From assembly GCA_043728315.1 (NCBI GenBank), contig JAYTMT010000150.1, positions 1 through 64,000 on the forward strand: a DNA stretch of 64,000 nucleotides, read 5' to 3'. Below are positions 51,036 to 60,366 of the stretch, in pieces. The stretch comes from JAAFIP01 sp043728315. GTDB lineage: Bacteria > Pseudomonadota > Gammaproteobacteria > Burkholderiales > Burkholderiaceae_C. The notes under the pieces are model-generated. The model saw nothing but the letters and a program-made list of their open reading frames with translations. It did no database searches and was not told the origin of the DNA. Position numbers and translations under genes: made by a program. Within the stretch, counting starts at the first letter, position 1. Every line of letters begins with the position of its first letter.

Positions 51036-52313
51036 CTTTCAAACTCAGACTTTGCCAACACCATCGCTTTGGTGGGCACAAGCCAAAACCAGTACGCTCC
51101 CGGCGTAGCCAGCGCAGCAACCGGGGTGTCGGTACAAACGGGTGCGGTCAATTACAGTGCAGGCGCTGTGGTGCAAAATCCCTTCCCCGGCGATGCTGCG
51201 CGGGGCATTGCCAATGCGAATAATTGGGTGTATTCAAAAGGCAATAGCACTGGTGCTGCATGGCGGCTTTGGCGGCAAAACGTCACAGGGCTTGTGCCCA
51301 ATCGCAGCTATGAATTTCTGTACTATTACTCCAGCCCAGTTGCCGTGGGCCAGACCACCACGGTGCAAAGCCAGCCACAAATTCAAGTGACCTCTGGCAC
51401 CAACACCTATGCGCTGAGCACGGTGACAGTTCCATTTGACACGGGCACGGATACTTGGAGAATCACCCAAAGCACCTTTGTGGCTACCACCACGGCCGTC
51501 ACACTGGCGCTTATAGATTTGGCCACCACCACACCTGGGGACGATTTGGCCTTTACCCAGCTTATTTTGCGCGAGTGCAAACCCAATGCAGACCCTTCGG
51601 TGGCCAAAACAGACGGCATCAGCAGCATCAATGTGTTTGGCACAAGCAACTACACCGTCACGGTGGCCAACAACAATGCCAGTGCACCAGGCCCGGCAGA
51701 CGGGGTGGCTGTGCGCGATGCAGCCGCGACGGGATTGACTAAAAACAGCATCGTGTGCAGTGCCGCTGGCGGCGCGGTGTGTCCGCCTAGCAGCACAATT
51801 GCTGGCATCGAAAGCGCTGGTGGCCTCACGATACCAGCCTTGCCGTTTAACAGTACTGTGCAGTTTGCCATTGTTGCCACCACCACACTGCTCAATGGTT
51901 CTGTAACCAACACAGCCGCTTTGATCTTGCCCCCGGGATTGGTAGACGCAAATTTGGCAAACAACAGCGCCTCGGATATCAACCTTGTGGTTGGTGCTGC
52001 CAATATCAGCATCAGTAAAACCAACAATACCAGTACAGTAGCAGGCGGTGGTTCGGTCACTTATACGTTGACCGTTGGCAATGCAGGGCCCAGTGCTGCT
52101 GATGGTGCGGTATTGCGGGACGCGGCAGTGCCAGGTTTGGTGTGCACAGACGTGGTTTGCTCTAGCGCCAGCGGCATGGTCTGCCCCGCGCTGGCAGGCA
52201 CGGCCGCAGCCAGAATCACAGATATCCAATCGGGTTTGGTGATCAATCCCTTTCCACCGCTGGGAAGTTTGATTTTCAGCCTCAGCTGCGGTGTTGTGGC
52301 AACTGGCCAGTAG
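51030..52313 (+). pseudogene. 3' part of the interrupted DUF11-repeat protein gene
   Basis: After the junction the frame reads N-L-L-S-N-S-D-F-A-N and continues for about 425 residues. It holds a beta-rich domain (about 51060-51580) and two DUF11 repeats (NVFGTSNYTVTVANNNASAP, SISKTNNTSTVAGGGSVTYT). It completes the product begun at 6136. Without its signal peptide and start it is probably not expressed usefully while the prophage is present. Confidence 0.88.
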
Positions 52314-52348
52314 CGGCATCTGCGCTTTTAGCGCCTTGGTTCGGTTGC

Positions 52349-55300
52349 CTAGAGCTGTAAGCGCTCAATGGCATGCCGCGCACGCTTGGCAAATAGAATT
52401 GCGCCTTGTTGTGTGGCCAAGGCCTGCGCCTGTTCAAGCTCGCGTAAGCACTTGTCCAGCGCATCCCCACGCGCAGCACCCAGCAAACCACGCAAGCGCA
52501 AATATTCAGCCTCTAGCCAGCGCAGGCCTGTGTCGATCAGAGGGGCGGCCAGTGCGAGGCTGGCTAGGCCTTCCTCGGTGCGGCCAGCTTGCTGGCAGGC
52601 ATTGGCATGCAGTATGTACCAAATGTTGGAGTAGGCGCGGTTTTGCACCAATTGGTCAATGCCAAGGCGCGCTTGTGTAAAACCCTGCTCGGATTGGCCT
52701 TGGCTAATGAGTGACAGGCCTGCAAAAAGCGCGGCGTGTCCTTGCCAAGTTTGCAGCTCATGCAGCGCCACCAATTGCGAGAGCTCCGCTGATCGCTCGG
52801 CCAGTTCCAAAGCGTTGCCGCTTAAGGCTGCGGGAAAGCAGTGGCCAAAAATCAGTACCTGCGAGAGGTTATGCACGCTGCTTTTGGCGCGTGCATCGAG
52901 CAGGGTTTTTTGTGCCCAGTAACGCGCTTTGTCTGGGTTTTCAAAAATTGTGTGGGCCTGTGTCAAACCCACCATGACCATTACTGGGTGGTTAGACGGG
53001 CCGAGCTTGTCCATGGCGCTGCTGTGCTGCGCTGGGTCATAGAGTGCCAAAAATTTCTCAGCCTCGGCCACTGCGGGCATAAAGCGCCCGCTAAAGAGCA
53101 GTGTGGTGCTCATATAGCGGTGGGCAATCAGGCGGTCGCTTTCGCTTCCGCCTACAGCCGCCGCTTCAATGCGCTGGGCCATATCAAAGGCCTCAAGCAG
53201 CTTGCCAGCGGTCATGTGCAGCAGCAGCCTCAAGGCCAAGGGAGCAACCGCCGTGGCTTGCGTGCCAAGGCGATTGCTCAGCTGGGTGATGCGCTCTACT
53301 TCTTGTTCCACCACAGGTGCTAAGTGGCCGTTGGCCGCTATCAGGGGGCTGATTAAATCGACGCGCTGGGCGTACTCTTGTTCGTCACGCGCAATGCTGG
53401 CGGGTAGGGTTTGGGTGAGCGCCAGCGCTTCTTGGAAATGCCCAATCGACTCTACATAGGCCGAGCGATTGCCTGACTCCAGTCCCGCGCGCAGCCATTG
53501 GGCTATGGCGCGCGTGGTTTCACCTGCGGCGCTTAAGTGAAAGGCCATGAAGTGGGGCGCAGCAGCTGCAATGGCTGAAAAATCGCTTTCTAAAATATTG
53601 GCAATTTTGGCATGCAAACGCACCCGCTCGCGGCGAATCAGCAGGCTGTAGGCCGCCTCACGCACCAGTGCATGCCTGAAAGCCACGGCCTTGCCAAATC
53701 GGCTGTGGCCTTCTACAAACACGCCCGCTTGTATGAGCTCTTCTAAGCCGCGCTGCACCACGCTGGCCTCCATGCCCGACAGACGTGTGAGCACTTCAAT
53801 AGGGAACTCTCGGCCAATCACCGAAGCAATCGGCGCAATTTCACGCCCATGCGCAAAGCTGTCTAAGCGCGCAAGCAATGACTCTGTCAGGGTCGAGGGA
53901 ATATTGGACAGCTGGCTGGCGCCGTCTTGGTTGCGCGAGGCTGATTCTATGAAGCCGCGGGTGAGCTCTTCAGCAAATATCGGCACACCGTCTGAGCGCG
54001 CCACAATGGCGTTTTGAACTGCGGTGCTCAGCACCTGCGGGTGCGCCACTGCTTGCACCAAGCGTTTGGTTTGAAAGTCGGCCAGTTTTTCTAGCTGCAA
54101 AGTGCTGGCATGCACGTCGCTGGCCCATGCGGGCAGGGCGCTGGGGCGTGTGGTGGCAATCAGCAAAATCGGCAGTTGGGCAATGGTGCTGGCTAAGTTA
54201 CTGAAAAGCTCTGAGGTGGAGGGGTCAATCCATTGCAAGTCTTCGACTACCACCACACCACAGTCGCTGGCCAGCACTTCCAATAAGCGCATCAAAATTT
54301 TAAAAACCATGGCGCGCACCTGCTGCGAGCTGATGTCTTGCATGGCCAGTTTGTTGCTTGCCTTAATCCGCAGCAAATCAGCCATCACAGCAAGCTCTTG
54401 TTCGGCCACAGTGCCAGCTCGCTCCATCAGGGCTCTGAGCTTGTCCATAGCCGCTTGGGGCGCATCACCAGCGGCTATGCCTGCTTGCAACTCAATGAAG
54501 TAGCGCACAGCAAACAAAGGTGCCGCTGCGTTGTAAGACGAGCACTGGAACACCAAGCGTTTGTGGCTGCTGATACCCATGCCCTCCAAAGCATCGTCAA
54601 CCAAGCGAGACTTGCCCATGCCGCCTTCGGCCTTAATCACTAAGATATGCCCATTGCCTGAGCGGGCTTCAGCAATATGCTCTTTGATTTGCAGGGAGTA
54701 AGATTCGCGCCCAATCAAAGGGGCCTGCTGGCGGCCTGAGCGCATGGCATCAAAACGGCTGCTTTTGGCGCGCTCGCCTTGCACGCACCACAGGTGCATG
54801 GGCTGCGCAAAGCCCTTGAGCTCGAAAGCACCTAAATCCAAGCATTCAAACAAATGCCCCACCATTTGGTGGGTGGCAGGCGCCACCACAATCGTGTTGG
54901 GCTGGGCCATGGCCTGCGCGCGCGCGGCAAGATTGGGTGTTTCGCCAATCGCGTTTTCTTCAGACTCCTGCTCAGATGCCAGCTGTTTGCCTATCACTGT
55001 CAGGCCTGTGGCAATGCCAATGCGCACTTGGGTGGCATGGCCATGAAACAACGGCAAGTTGCTACAGCGCTGCACTATTTCCAAAGCGGCACGCACGGCG
55101 TGTTCGGTGTCATGGTCGTGCGCCTGTGGGTAGCCAAAATAGGCCATCACCCCGTCGCCTAAATACTGCGAAGTCCAGCCTTGGTGCTCAGCAATGGCTT
55201 GGGCCACCACCGCACGAAAGGCATGCAAATAATCGCGCAGGTCTTCTGGGTCAACCCGCGCTGACAATTGCGTGGAGCCCACCAAGTCACAAAACAGCAC

Positions 55301-55594
55301 GCTGATTTGCCTGCGCTGCACCGAGGGCGAAACGCGCGCGCGGCTAAGGGGCTTGCCCACTGGTTCTGATGCTGCGTGCTCGAGGGCAGCTACAGGTGTA
55401 GCAAGGCGCGCAATGGCATCTAAAGCCTTGCGTCTGTGGCCAATCGACACCAATCCCATCTCACGCAAATCCTCGGCGGTGAGGCTGCACAGCACCGATG
55501 CGTCCACATGGTTGTCTGCAAAAGCGGCGGCGTACTGCGACAGGCCAAGCGCAGCCAGCCAAGCGTTCACATCAAAATCGGTGCCACTGTCCAC
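52349..55594 (-). CDS. SAM-domain / class III nucleotidyl cyclase / AAA ATPase / TPR signalling protein
   Basis: Of 1081 residues, 8-65 form a SAM protein-interaction domain. Residues 93-270 form a class III adenylate/guanylate cyclase domain with metal-binding Asp103 (FCDLVGST) and Asp147 (LGDGVMAYFG). Residues about 292-520 form an AAA/STAND-type ATPase (Walker A EGGMGKSR at 323-330, Walker B VVVVEDLQW). TPR-like helices fill about 640-1060. Such proteins couple a cyclase to a signal-sensing scaffold; ligand and target are unknown. It is convergent with the DUF11 fragment, 35 bp apart. Confidence 0.88.
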   Translation of the reverse strand: MDSGTDFDVNAWLAALGLSQYAAAFADNHVDASVLCSLTAEDLREMGLVSIGHRRKALDAIARLATPVAALEHAASEPVGKPLSRARVSPSVQRRQISVLFCDLVGSTQLSARVDPEDLRDYLHAFRAVVAQAIAEHQGWTSQYLGDGVMAYFGYPQAHDHDTEHAVRAALEIVQRCSNLPLFHGHATQVRIGIATGLTVIGKQLASEQESEENAIGETPNLAARAQAMAQPNTIVVAPATHQMVGHLFECLDLGAFELKGFAQPMHLWCVQGERAKSSRFDAMRSGRQQAPLIGRESYSLQIKEHIAEARSGNGHILVIKAEGGMGKSRLVDDALEGMGISSHKRLVFQCSSYNAAAPLFAVRYFIELQAGIAAGDAPQAAMDKLRALMERAGTVAEQELAVMADLLRIKASNKLAMQDISSQQVRAMVFKILMRLLEVLASDCGVVVVEDLQWIDPSTSELFSNLASTIAQLPILLIATTRPSALPAWASDVHASTLQLEKLADFQTKRLVQAVAHPQVLSTAVQNAIVARSDGVPIFAEELTRGFIESASRNQDGASQLSNIPSTLTESLLARLDSFAHGREIAPIASVIGREFPIEVLTRLSGMEASVVQRGLEELIQAGVFVEGHSRFGKAVAFRHALVREAAYSLLIRRERVRLHAKIANILESDFSAIAAAAPHFMAFHLSAAGETTRAIAQWLRAGLESGNRSAYVESIGHFQEALALTQTLPASIARDEQEYAQRVDLISPLIAANGHLAPVVEQEVERITQLSNRLGTQATAVAPLALRLLLHMTAGKLLEAFDMAQRIEAAAVGGSESDRLIAHRYMSTTLLFSGRFMPAVAEAEKFLALYDPAQHSSAMDKLGPSNHPVMVMVGLTQAHTIFENPDKARYWAQKTLLDARAKSSVHNLSQVLIFGHCFPAALSGNALELAERSAELSQLVALHELQTWQGHAALFAGLSLISQGQSEQGFTQARLGIDQLVQNRAYSNIWYILHANACQQAGRTEEGLASLALAAPLIDTGLRWLEAEYLRLRGLLGAARGDALDKCLRELEQAQALATQQGAILFAKRARHAIERLQL

Positions 55595-55614
55595 GTGTAA
55601 GCGCCGTCAGGGTT

Positions 55615-57267
55615 TCAGGCCACTTCGCGGCACAGCGTGCGCGTGGTGTAGACAATCGGTTGATCAAGTGCCTGCTGCAAGTAGGCTGGCAAAATAATCA
55701 CCGGTCCGGGCCCGCCGCCGGGCGGCATCAGGGGAATCACCGCTTGGCTAAAACTAAAGCGCATGGTGGGGTCGTATTTGAACTTCACTGCGTACAAGCC
55801 CGCTTGCGCATTACCCCAGTATTTGTAGGCGTAGTTGGGTTCGTTCAGGCGCGGGTAGTTTTGGTAAATATGCCCATTAGACAGCGGCTCCATGTAAGCC
55901 AACCACGCCTCTAAAAACGCCACCGCTGGCGCATGCTGCGCGTCATCTAGCCAAAACACATCCAGCACGGCATTGAAGACGGTGTTGCGGTGGATAAAAG
56001 CGCTGTTTTCATACGGGTAGGCATTGATTGCGCCGCCGTAGAACTCCATATAAAAATAAGTGTATTTGTTGGGCGCTCTGGTAAACAAAGTGAGCAGGCC
56101 ACGCCACTCGCTGCTGGTCCAGTTGCGCTCTACATAGCGCGCCGATTTGTCCTCGCGTGGCCATGGCTGGTCTGGACCCAAGCAGGGCATGCCATAGGGC
56201 ACATTGAGCAGGTCTTGGTTGAGATTTTGAAAACTGTCCATCTTTGTCCACTGCACCACTGCGCCGGGCAGGGTGCAAAGCATGTCAATAGAGGCTTGGC
56301 CAGCGGCTTGGTCGCCCACATAGAGGCCGCGCAGCATCAAATACGGCTGCATGGGCGTATCAGGTGTTACAGGGATGCCGCCAGCCATATTGGGCTGGTA
56401 GCATAAGGACACTTGGATGTTCAAATTGGGCGATGCAGCTGTGCGCATGTAATTGTTTTGCATGCACACCAAGGCATTGGTGGCGTTGTCAGCATCTTGC
56501 GGACTTTGCAGCGGAAAAATGATGGCCCAACCGAATACTTGGCCAATCTTGCGCAGCTGGTAGGTCACATTCAGCAGCACGCCAAAATTACCGCCTGTGC
56601 CCCCGCGCATGGCCCACCACAGGTCGCTGTTCACATCTGGCGTGGCGGTCACTATGGAGCCGTCGGCTAGCATCACGCGCATGGCCAGCACGTTGTCGCA
56701 GTTCATGCCATAGGTCACCGATGTGAAGCCGTAGCCGCCGCCTTGCACATAGCCGCCCACGCATACATCGTCGCATTCGCCGCCGGGCACATGCAGGCCA
56801 TAGGGTTCAAGTGCGGCGTTGAATTTGCCAAACTTTGTGCCACAGCCCACGGTGGCTGTCATGCCCTGTACGTCAATGTGGATGTCAGACAGAGCGCTCA
56901 CGTCTACCAATACACCGGGCCCTGCAGAAAAGCCTGCGGTGCAGTGCCCGCCCGAGCGCAGTGCCAGTGGGAAGCGCGAGGTTTTGGACAATTCAAGCGC
57001 AATGGCCACATCGCTTTCCACCACGCAATACACAATCATGCTGGGGTGCGCGTCAAATACTGGGTTAAAGAGCTTGCGGTCTTGGTTGTAGGCGGGGTCT
57101 TTGGGCATCACAATCGTGCCCTGTAAGCCCATTTGCGCTTTCTTTACTTGTTCGCGATTGAGCGAAAAATCAAAAAAATAGCTGTCGTCTTGCTTGTCCC
57201 AATGCTGCAAAAGCGCTTGGTCGCGCATGAGTTTACGGGAGTAGTTGTGAGGCATACAGGCTTTCAA
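55615..57267 (-). CDS. FAD-linked oxidase with bicovalent flavin (BBE type)
   Basis: The 550-residue product has a PCMH-type FAD domain with RSGGHCTAG (His108) and GGECDDVCVGG (Cys165), the two attachment residues of bicovalent berberine-bridge-like oxidases. The BBE segment YPRLNEPNYAYKYWG lies near the C-terminus. It probably oxidises an alcohol, sugar or alkaloid-like substrate with O2. There is no signal peptide. A second Met at residue 5 could be the start. It starts on the same strand as the cyclase gene, 20 bp apart, perhaps one operon. Confidence 0.85.
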   Translation of the reverse strand: MKACMPHNYSRKLMRDQALLQHWDKQDDSYFFDFSLNREQVKKAQMGLQGTIVMPKDPAYNQDRKLFNPVFDAHPSMIVYCVVESDVAIALELSKTSRFPLALRSGGHCTAGFSAGPGVLVDVSALSDIHIDVQGMTATVGCGTKFGKFNAALEPYGLHVPGGECDDVCVGGYVQGGGYGFTSVTYGMNCDNVLAMRVMLADGSIVTATPDVNSDLWWAMRGGTGGNFGVLLNVTYQLRKIGQVFGWAIIFPLQSPQDADNATNALVCMQNNYMRTAASPNLNIQVSLCYQPNMAGGIPVTPDTPMQPYLMLRGLYVGDQAAGQASIDMLCTLPGAVVQWTKMDSFQNLNQDLLNVPYGMPCLGPDQPWPREDKSARYVERNWTSSEWRGLLTLFTRAPNKYTYFYMEFYGGAINAYPYENSAFIHRNTVFNAVLDVFWLDDAQHAPAVAFLEAWLAYMEPLSNGHIYQNYPRLNEPNYAYKYWGNAQAGLYAVKFKYDPTMRFSFSQAVIPLMPPGGGPGPVIILPAYLQQALDQPIVYTTRTLCREVA

Positions 57268-57386
57268 AAAGTGTATTATTTGTGCTTATGCATTGTAGAT
57301 AGTCTCTGTGAATTTGGGTCGTGCACCACAAATTTCACCGCAACCAATAAAGTATTACTTTCCACTACTAGTCGCTGCTTTTCTTG

Positions 57387-58028
57387 CTATTGTGTCGCTG
57401 TGGTTGGTGCAATACTGGCCACGGGGTCGACAGGTTTGGTAGTTTTGGGACGCGGCGGCTTGGATGTGTGTACCACCAGCATGGCTTTTTCCATGTCGCC
57501 ACTTAGAAAATGCGGCAATGCGATTGCGCCGCGCATCAAGGTTTCGTTGATTAACACGCGGTGCTCTGGCGATGGTTTTTTCAGCACCCAATGGATCACT
57601 TCAGACTTCACCCCGGGGTGGCCAATGCCGATGCGCAGCCGCCAGTACTGGTCTGTGCCTAGCTGTGCATGGATGTCGCGCAGGCCATTGTGGCCTGCAT
57701 GGCTGCCGCCTATGCGCAGCTTGGCTTGGCCGGGCACAATGTCTAGTTCGTCGTGCACCACCAAAATTTCTTCGGGGCTGATCTTGAAAAATTTCGCTAA
57801 TGCTGCCACCGATTTGCCCGAACCGTTCATGAAAGTTTGTGGTTGCAAGAGCCACACCGCCTGCCCAGCCACAGTGGTGCGTGCAACCAGTCCAAAATAG
57901 CCTTTTTCTGGCACAAGCGTGGTCTTGAGTTCGCGTGCGAGCGCGTCAATGAGCCAAAAGCCCGCGTTATGCCGCGTGGAGTCGTATTCTGGGCCGGGAT
58001 TGCCCAAGCCAACAAAGAGTTTGATCAT
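57387..58028 (-). CDS. pth: Peptidyl-tRNA hydrolase
   Basis: Releases peptides from stalled peptidyl-tRNA. The 213-residue product has LFVGLGNPGPEYDSTRHNAG with catalytic His20, PQTFMNGSG, VVHDELD and GSHAGHNGLRD. A Thr/Pro-rich tail of about 20 residues extends it beyond the usual length. ATG 58028 was chosen as the canonical MIKLFVGLGNPG start. The prs-rplY-pth order is typical of betaproteobacteria. Confidence 0.95.
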   Translation of the reverse strand: MIKLFVGLGNPGPEYDSTRHNAGFWLIDALARELKTTLVPEKGYFGLVARTTVAGQAVWLLQPQTFMNGSGKSVAALAKFFKISPEEILVVHDELDIVPGQAKLRIGGSHAGHNGLRDIHAQLGTDQYWRLRIGIGHPGVKSEVIHWVLKKPSPEHRVLINETLMRGAIALPHFLSGDMEKAMLVVHTSKPPRPKTTKPVDPVASIAPTTATQ

Positions 58029-58157
58029 GCGGGGATTATGGCGCGGGTCGCCGCTGCGGGATTGTTTTTTTGCGGCTGCACCAGCGGCTGCGTTTTTGAC
58101 TATCTCACTGCTAGGGCTATGCTCGCGCAGAGGAGACCAACTTTGCATGAACCCTAG

Positions 58158-58213
58158 GGCAAGCTCAGGGTGAACGGAGGGGGCATGAGCCCTTCGGCAA
58201 GCCCGGCGGGAGC
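58158..58213. repeat. Extragenic palindromic (REP-like) sequence
   Basis: GGCAAGCTCAGGGTGAACGG and CCCTTCGGCAAGCCCGGCGG resemble the CTTCGACAGGCTCAGG-type intergenic repeats of Burkholderiales. It lies between rplY and pth. Resemblance is recalled, not searched. Confidence 0.45.
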
Positions 58214-58254
58214 GTGAAGTGCTTGAGCAACCAGTATGGAGACATGCCCCATGA

Positions 58255-58282
58255 AAAACGGCCCACCGAGGTGGGCCGTTTT
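58255..58282. terminator. Strong terminator after rplY
   Basis: AAAACGGCCCACC and GGTGGGCCGTTTT form a perfect 13-bp stem with a 2-nt loop; A and T tracts at both sides make it bidirectional. It separates rplY from pth. Confidence 0.85.
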
Positions 58283-58306
58283 AGTGGGCAAACAATCTTG
58301 GATAGA

Positions 58307-58981
58307 TTATTTCTTAGCTGGCGCTTTGGCAGGAGCTTTGGCAGGAGCAGCTTTTGCGTCACCTTTAGCTGGCGCGGCTTTTCCTTTGGCATCAGCCACA
58401 GGAGCGGCTGCTTCTTCTTCTGCGGCTTGGGCCACTACAGACACGATCACGGGGTTGACCTTGCCTTTGGTGAGCACTTTCACGCCTTTTGGCAGCTTGA
58501 TGTCGTTGACATGCAAGGACACGCCTTTTTTCAGGCCAGACAGATCTACTTCAATGAACTCAGGCAGATCGGCAGGCAAGCATGACACTTGCAGCTCGGT
58601 GGCCACATGGTTGACCAAGCAGTTGTCGGTTTTCACGGCAGCAGAATCAGCCTCGCCCTTGAAGTGCAGGGGCACTTTCATGCTCAAGGTGGTGTTTGCA
58701 TCGACGCGTTGGAAGTCAATGTGTTGCACCATTTGCTTGTAGGGGTGGTATTGCACGTCGCGCAGCAAGACCTTGGTCTCTTTGCCGTTCAATTCCATGT
58801 CGAGCACGGTGGCGTGGAAGGCTTCCTTTTTCAGGGCGTGCCAAAGAGCGTTGTGGTCAAGTTCGACCAACTCTGGGGCAACGGTTGCGCCATAAACGAT
58901 ACCGGGGGTTCTGCCCGTGATGCGGAGACGGCGGCTCGCACCCGTACCCTGCTTAGCGCGCTCAAAAGCGACAAATTTCAT
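58307..58981 (-). CDS. rplY: 50S ribosomal protein L25 (Ctc/TL5 form)
   Basis: Binds 5S rRNA. The 224-residue product has an L25 domain (FVAFERAKQGTGASRRLR, GIVYG) and the C-terminal Ctc extension (about 95-190), then an Ala/Lys/Pro-rich tail. The start ATG 58981 (MKFVAFERAK) was preferred to one 57 bp upstream. Confidence 0.93.
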   Translation of the reverse strand: MKFVAFERAKQGTGASRRLRITGRTPGIVYGATVAPELVELDHNALWHALKKEAFHATVLDMELNGKETKVLLRDVQYHPYKQMVQHIDFQRVDANTTLSMKVPLHFKGEADSAAVKTDNCLVNHVATELQVSCLPADLPEFIEVDLSGLKKGVSLHVNDIKLPKGVKVLTKGKVNPVIVSVVAQAAEEEAAAPVADAKGKAAPAKGDAKAAPAKAPAKAPAKK

Positions 58982-59026
58982 AGTAATACTCCAAAATGAA
59001 GACAACCGCGACCAGTTGAACTTCGA

Positions 59027-59055
59027 TAAAAAACGCAATCCACCAATGGATTGCG
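59027..59055 (-). terminator. Terminator between prs and rplY
   Basis: On the minus strand CGCAATCCA and TGGATTGCG form a 9-bp stem with a 4-nt loop, followed by T6. It ends the prs transcript, so rplY needs its own promoter in the next 46 bp. Confidence 0.8.
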
Positions 59056-59160
59056 GCTGTGCTGATTTACGGTATCAGCGGACCGTTTTATTCACTGATC
59101 TTTCAATCGGTGGGTTTGCATGCGTGCTGCGTTCAGGCTAAGCAATACGGACTTAATTTT

Positions 59161-60135
59161 TTAGAAAAGATTGTTTTGTTCAGAAAATAAACTCATCACC
59201 GACTCGCCTTTGGCGATACGCTGAATCGTCTCGGCGATCAAGGGCGCTACTGACAGTTGGCGAATTTTGCTACAGGCTTTGGCGGCATCAGACAGGGGAA
59301 TGGTGTTGGTCACTACCAAGCCGTCAAGTGCATCGCCGTTGGTGATGCGCTCAATGGCCGGGCCCGACAAAATCGGGTGGGTGCAGTAGGCAAATACTTT
59401 CTTGGCTCCGCGCTGCTTGAGTACCTCGGCTGCCTTTACCAGTGTGCCAGCGGTATCCACAATGTCGTCCATGATGATGCAGTTGCGGCCTTCGATTTCG
59501 CCAATCACGTGCATCACTTCAGACACATTGGCTTTGGGGCGGCGTTTGTCGATGATGGCCAAGTCGCAGCCTAATTGTTTGGCCAAAGCCCTTGCGCGCA
59601 CCACACCACCCACGTCGGGCGAGACCACAATCAAATCTTCGTAGCTTTGTTTGCGCAAATCGCCCAGCAAAACCGGGGATGCATAAATGTTGTCTACAGG
59701 GATGTCAAAAAAGCCTTGGATTTGGTCCGCGTGCAAATCCATGGTGAGCAAATGCGACACGCCCACGGTTTGTAGCAAATTGGCTACAACTTTGGCCGAA
59801 ATGGGCACACGCGAGGAGCGCGGGCGGCGGTCTTGGCGGGCATAGCCAAAATACGGAATCACGGCTGTGATGCGGTCCACCGATGCGCGCTTGAGGGCAT
59901 CCACCATGATGAGCAGCTCCATCAGGCTTTCGTTGGTGGGGGCACAGGTGGATTGCACGACAAAGACGTGGCGGGCGCGCACGTTTTGGTTGATTTCGAC
60001 GGTGCATTCACCGTCAGAGAAGCGGCCAATGTCGGCAGCACCGAGCGAAATCCCAAGGTGCGTAGCCATTTCTGCGGCTAAAGCGGGATTGGCGGTGCCC
60101 GTGAATACCATGAAATCGGAATGCAACGCGCTCAT
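59161..60135 (-). CDS. prs: Ribose-phosphate pyrophosphokinase
   Basis: Makes PRPP from ribose 5-phosphate and ATP for nucleotide, His and Trp synthesis. The 324-residue product has GRFSDGE, RQDRRPRSSRVPISAK, MDLHADQIQGFFD and the PRPP loop DDIVDTAGT. Start ATG 60135 (MSALHSDFMVFTG) was chosen; ATG 60111 is also possible. Confidence 0.95.
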   Translation of the reverse strand: MSALHSDFMVFTGTANPALAAEMATHLGISLGAADIGRFSDGECTVEINQNVRARHVFVVQSTCAPTNESLMELLIMVDALKRASVDRITAVIPYFGYARQDRRPRSSRVPISAKVVANLLQTVGVSHLLTMDLHADQIQGFFDIPVDNIYASPVLLGDLRKQSYEDLIVVSPDVGGVVRARALAKQLGCDLAIIDKRRPKANVSEVMHVIGEIEGRNCIIMDDIVDTAGTLVKAAEVLKQRGAKKVFAYCTHPILSGPAIERITNGDALDGLVVTNTIPLSDAAKACSKIRQLSVAPLIAETIQRIAKGESVMSLFSEQNNLF

Positions 60136-60195
60136 GATGCTGTTGGGGGGTAAGTCGTTGAACAATGGCAAACCCGAGAGTTAACCGTGAATTTC

Positions 60196-60272
60196 TGGCA
60201 GGGGAAGAAGGATTCGAACCTTCGCATGTCGGAATCAAAATCCGATGCCTTAACCAACTTGGCGATTCCCCT
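60196..60272 (-). tRNA. tRNA-Gln (anticodon TTG)
   Basis: The minus strand folds as a tRNA: acceptor AGGGGAA/TTCCCCT, anticodon stem CGGA/TCCG around TTTTGAT with anticodon TTG, T arm GAAGG-TTCGAAT-CCTTC and encoded CCA. It lies between ispE and prs, its usual betaproteobacterial place. Confidence 0.95.
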
Positions 60273-60366
60273 ACACGGGTCACTCCACTTGTGTGGCGCA
60301 ACCTTTAACTTTTCTGAACTTGTATCTTTGCTATACCTACCTGAACCAGTTCTGTGTGCACCAATT

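Noticed and set aside
57133..57900. Plus-strand open frame of 255 codons
   Set aside because: Antisense to pth and the oxidase start; no recognisable features.
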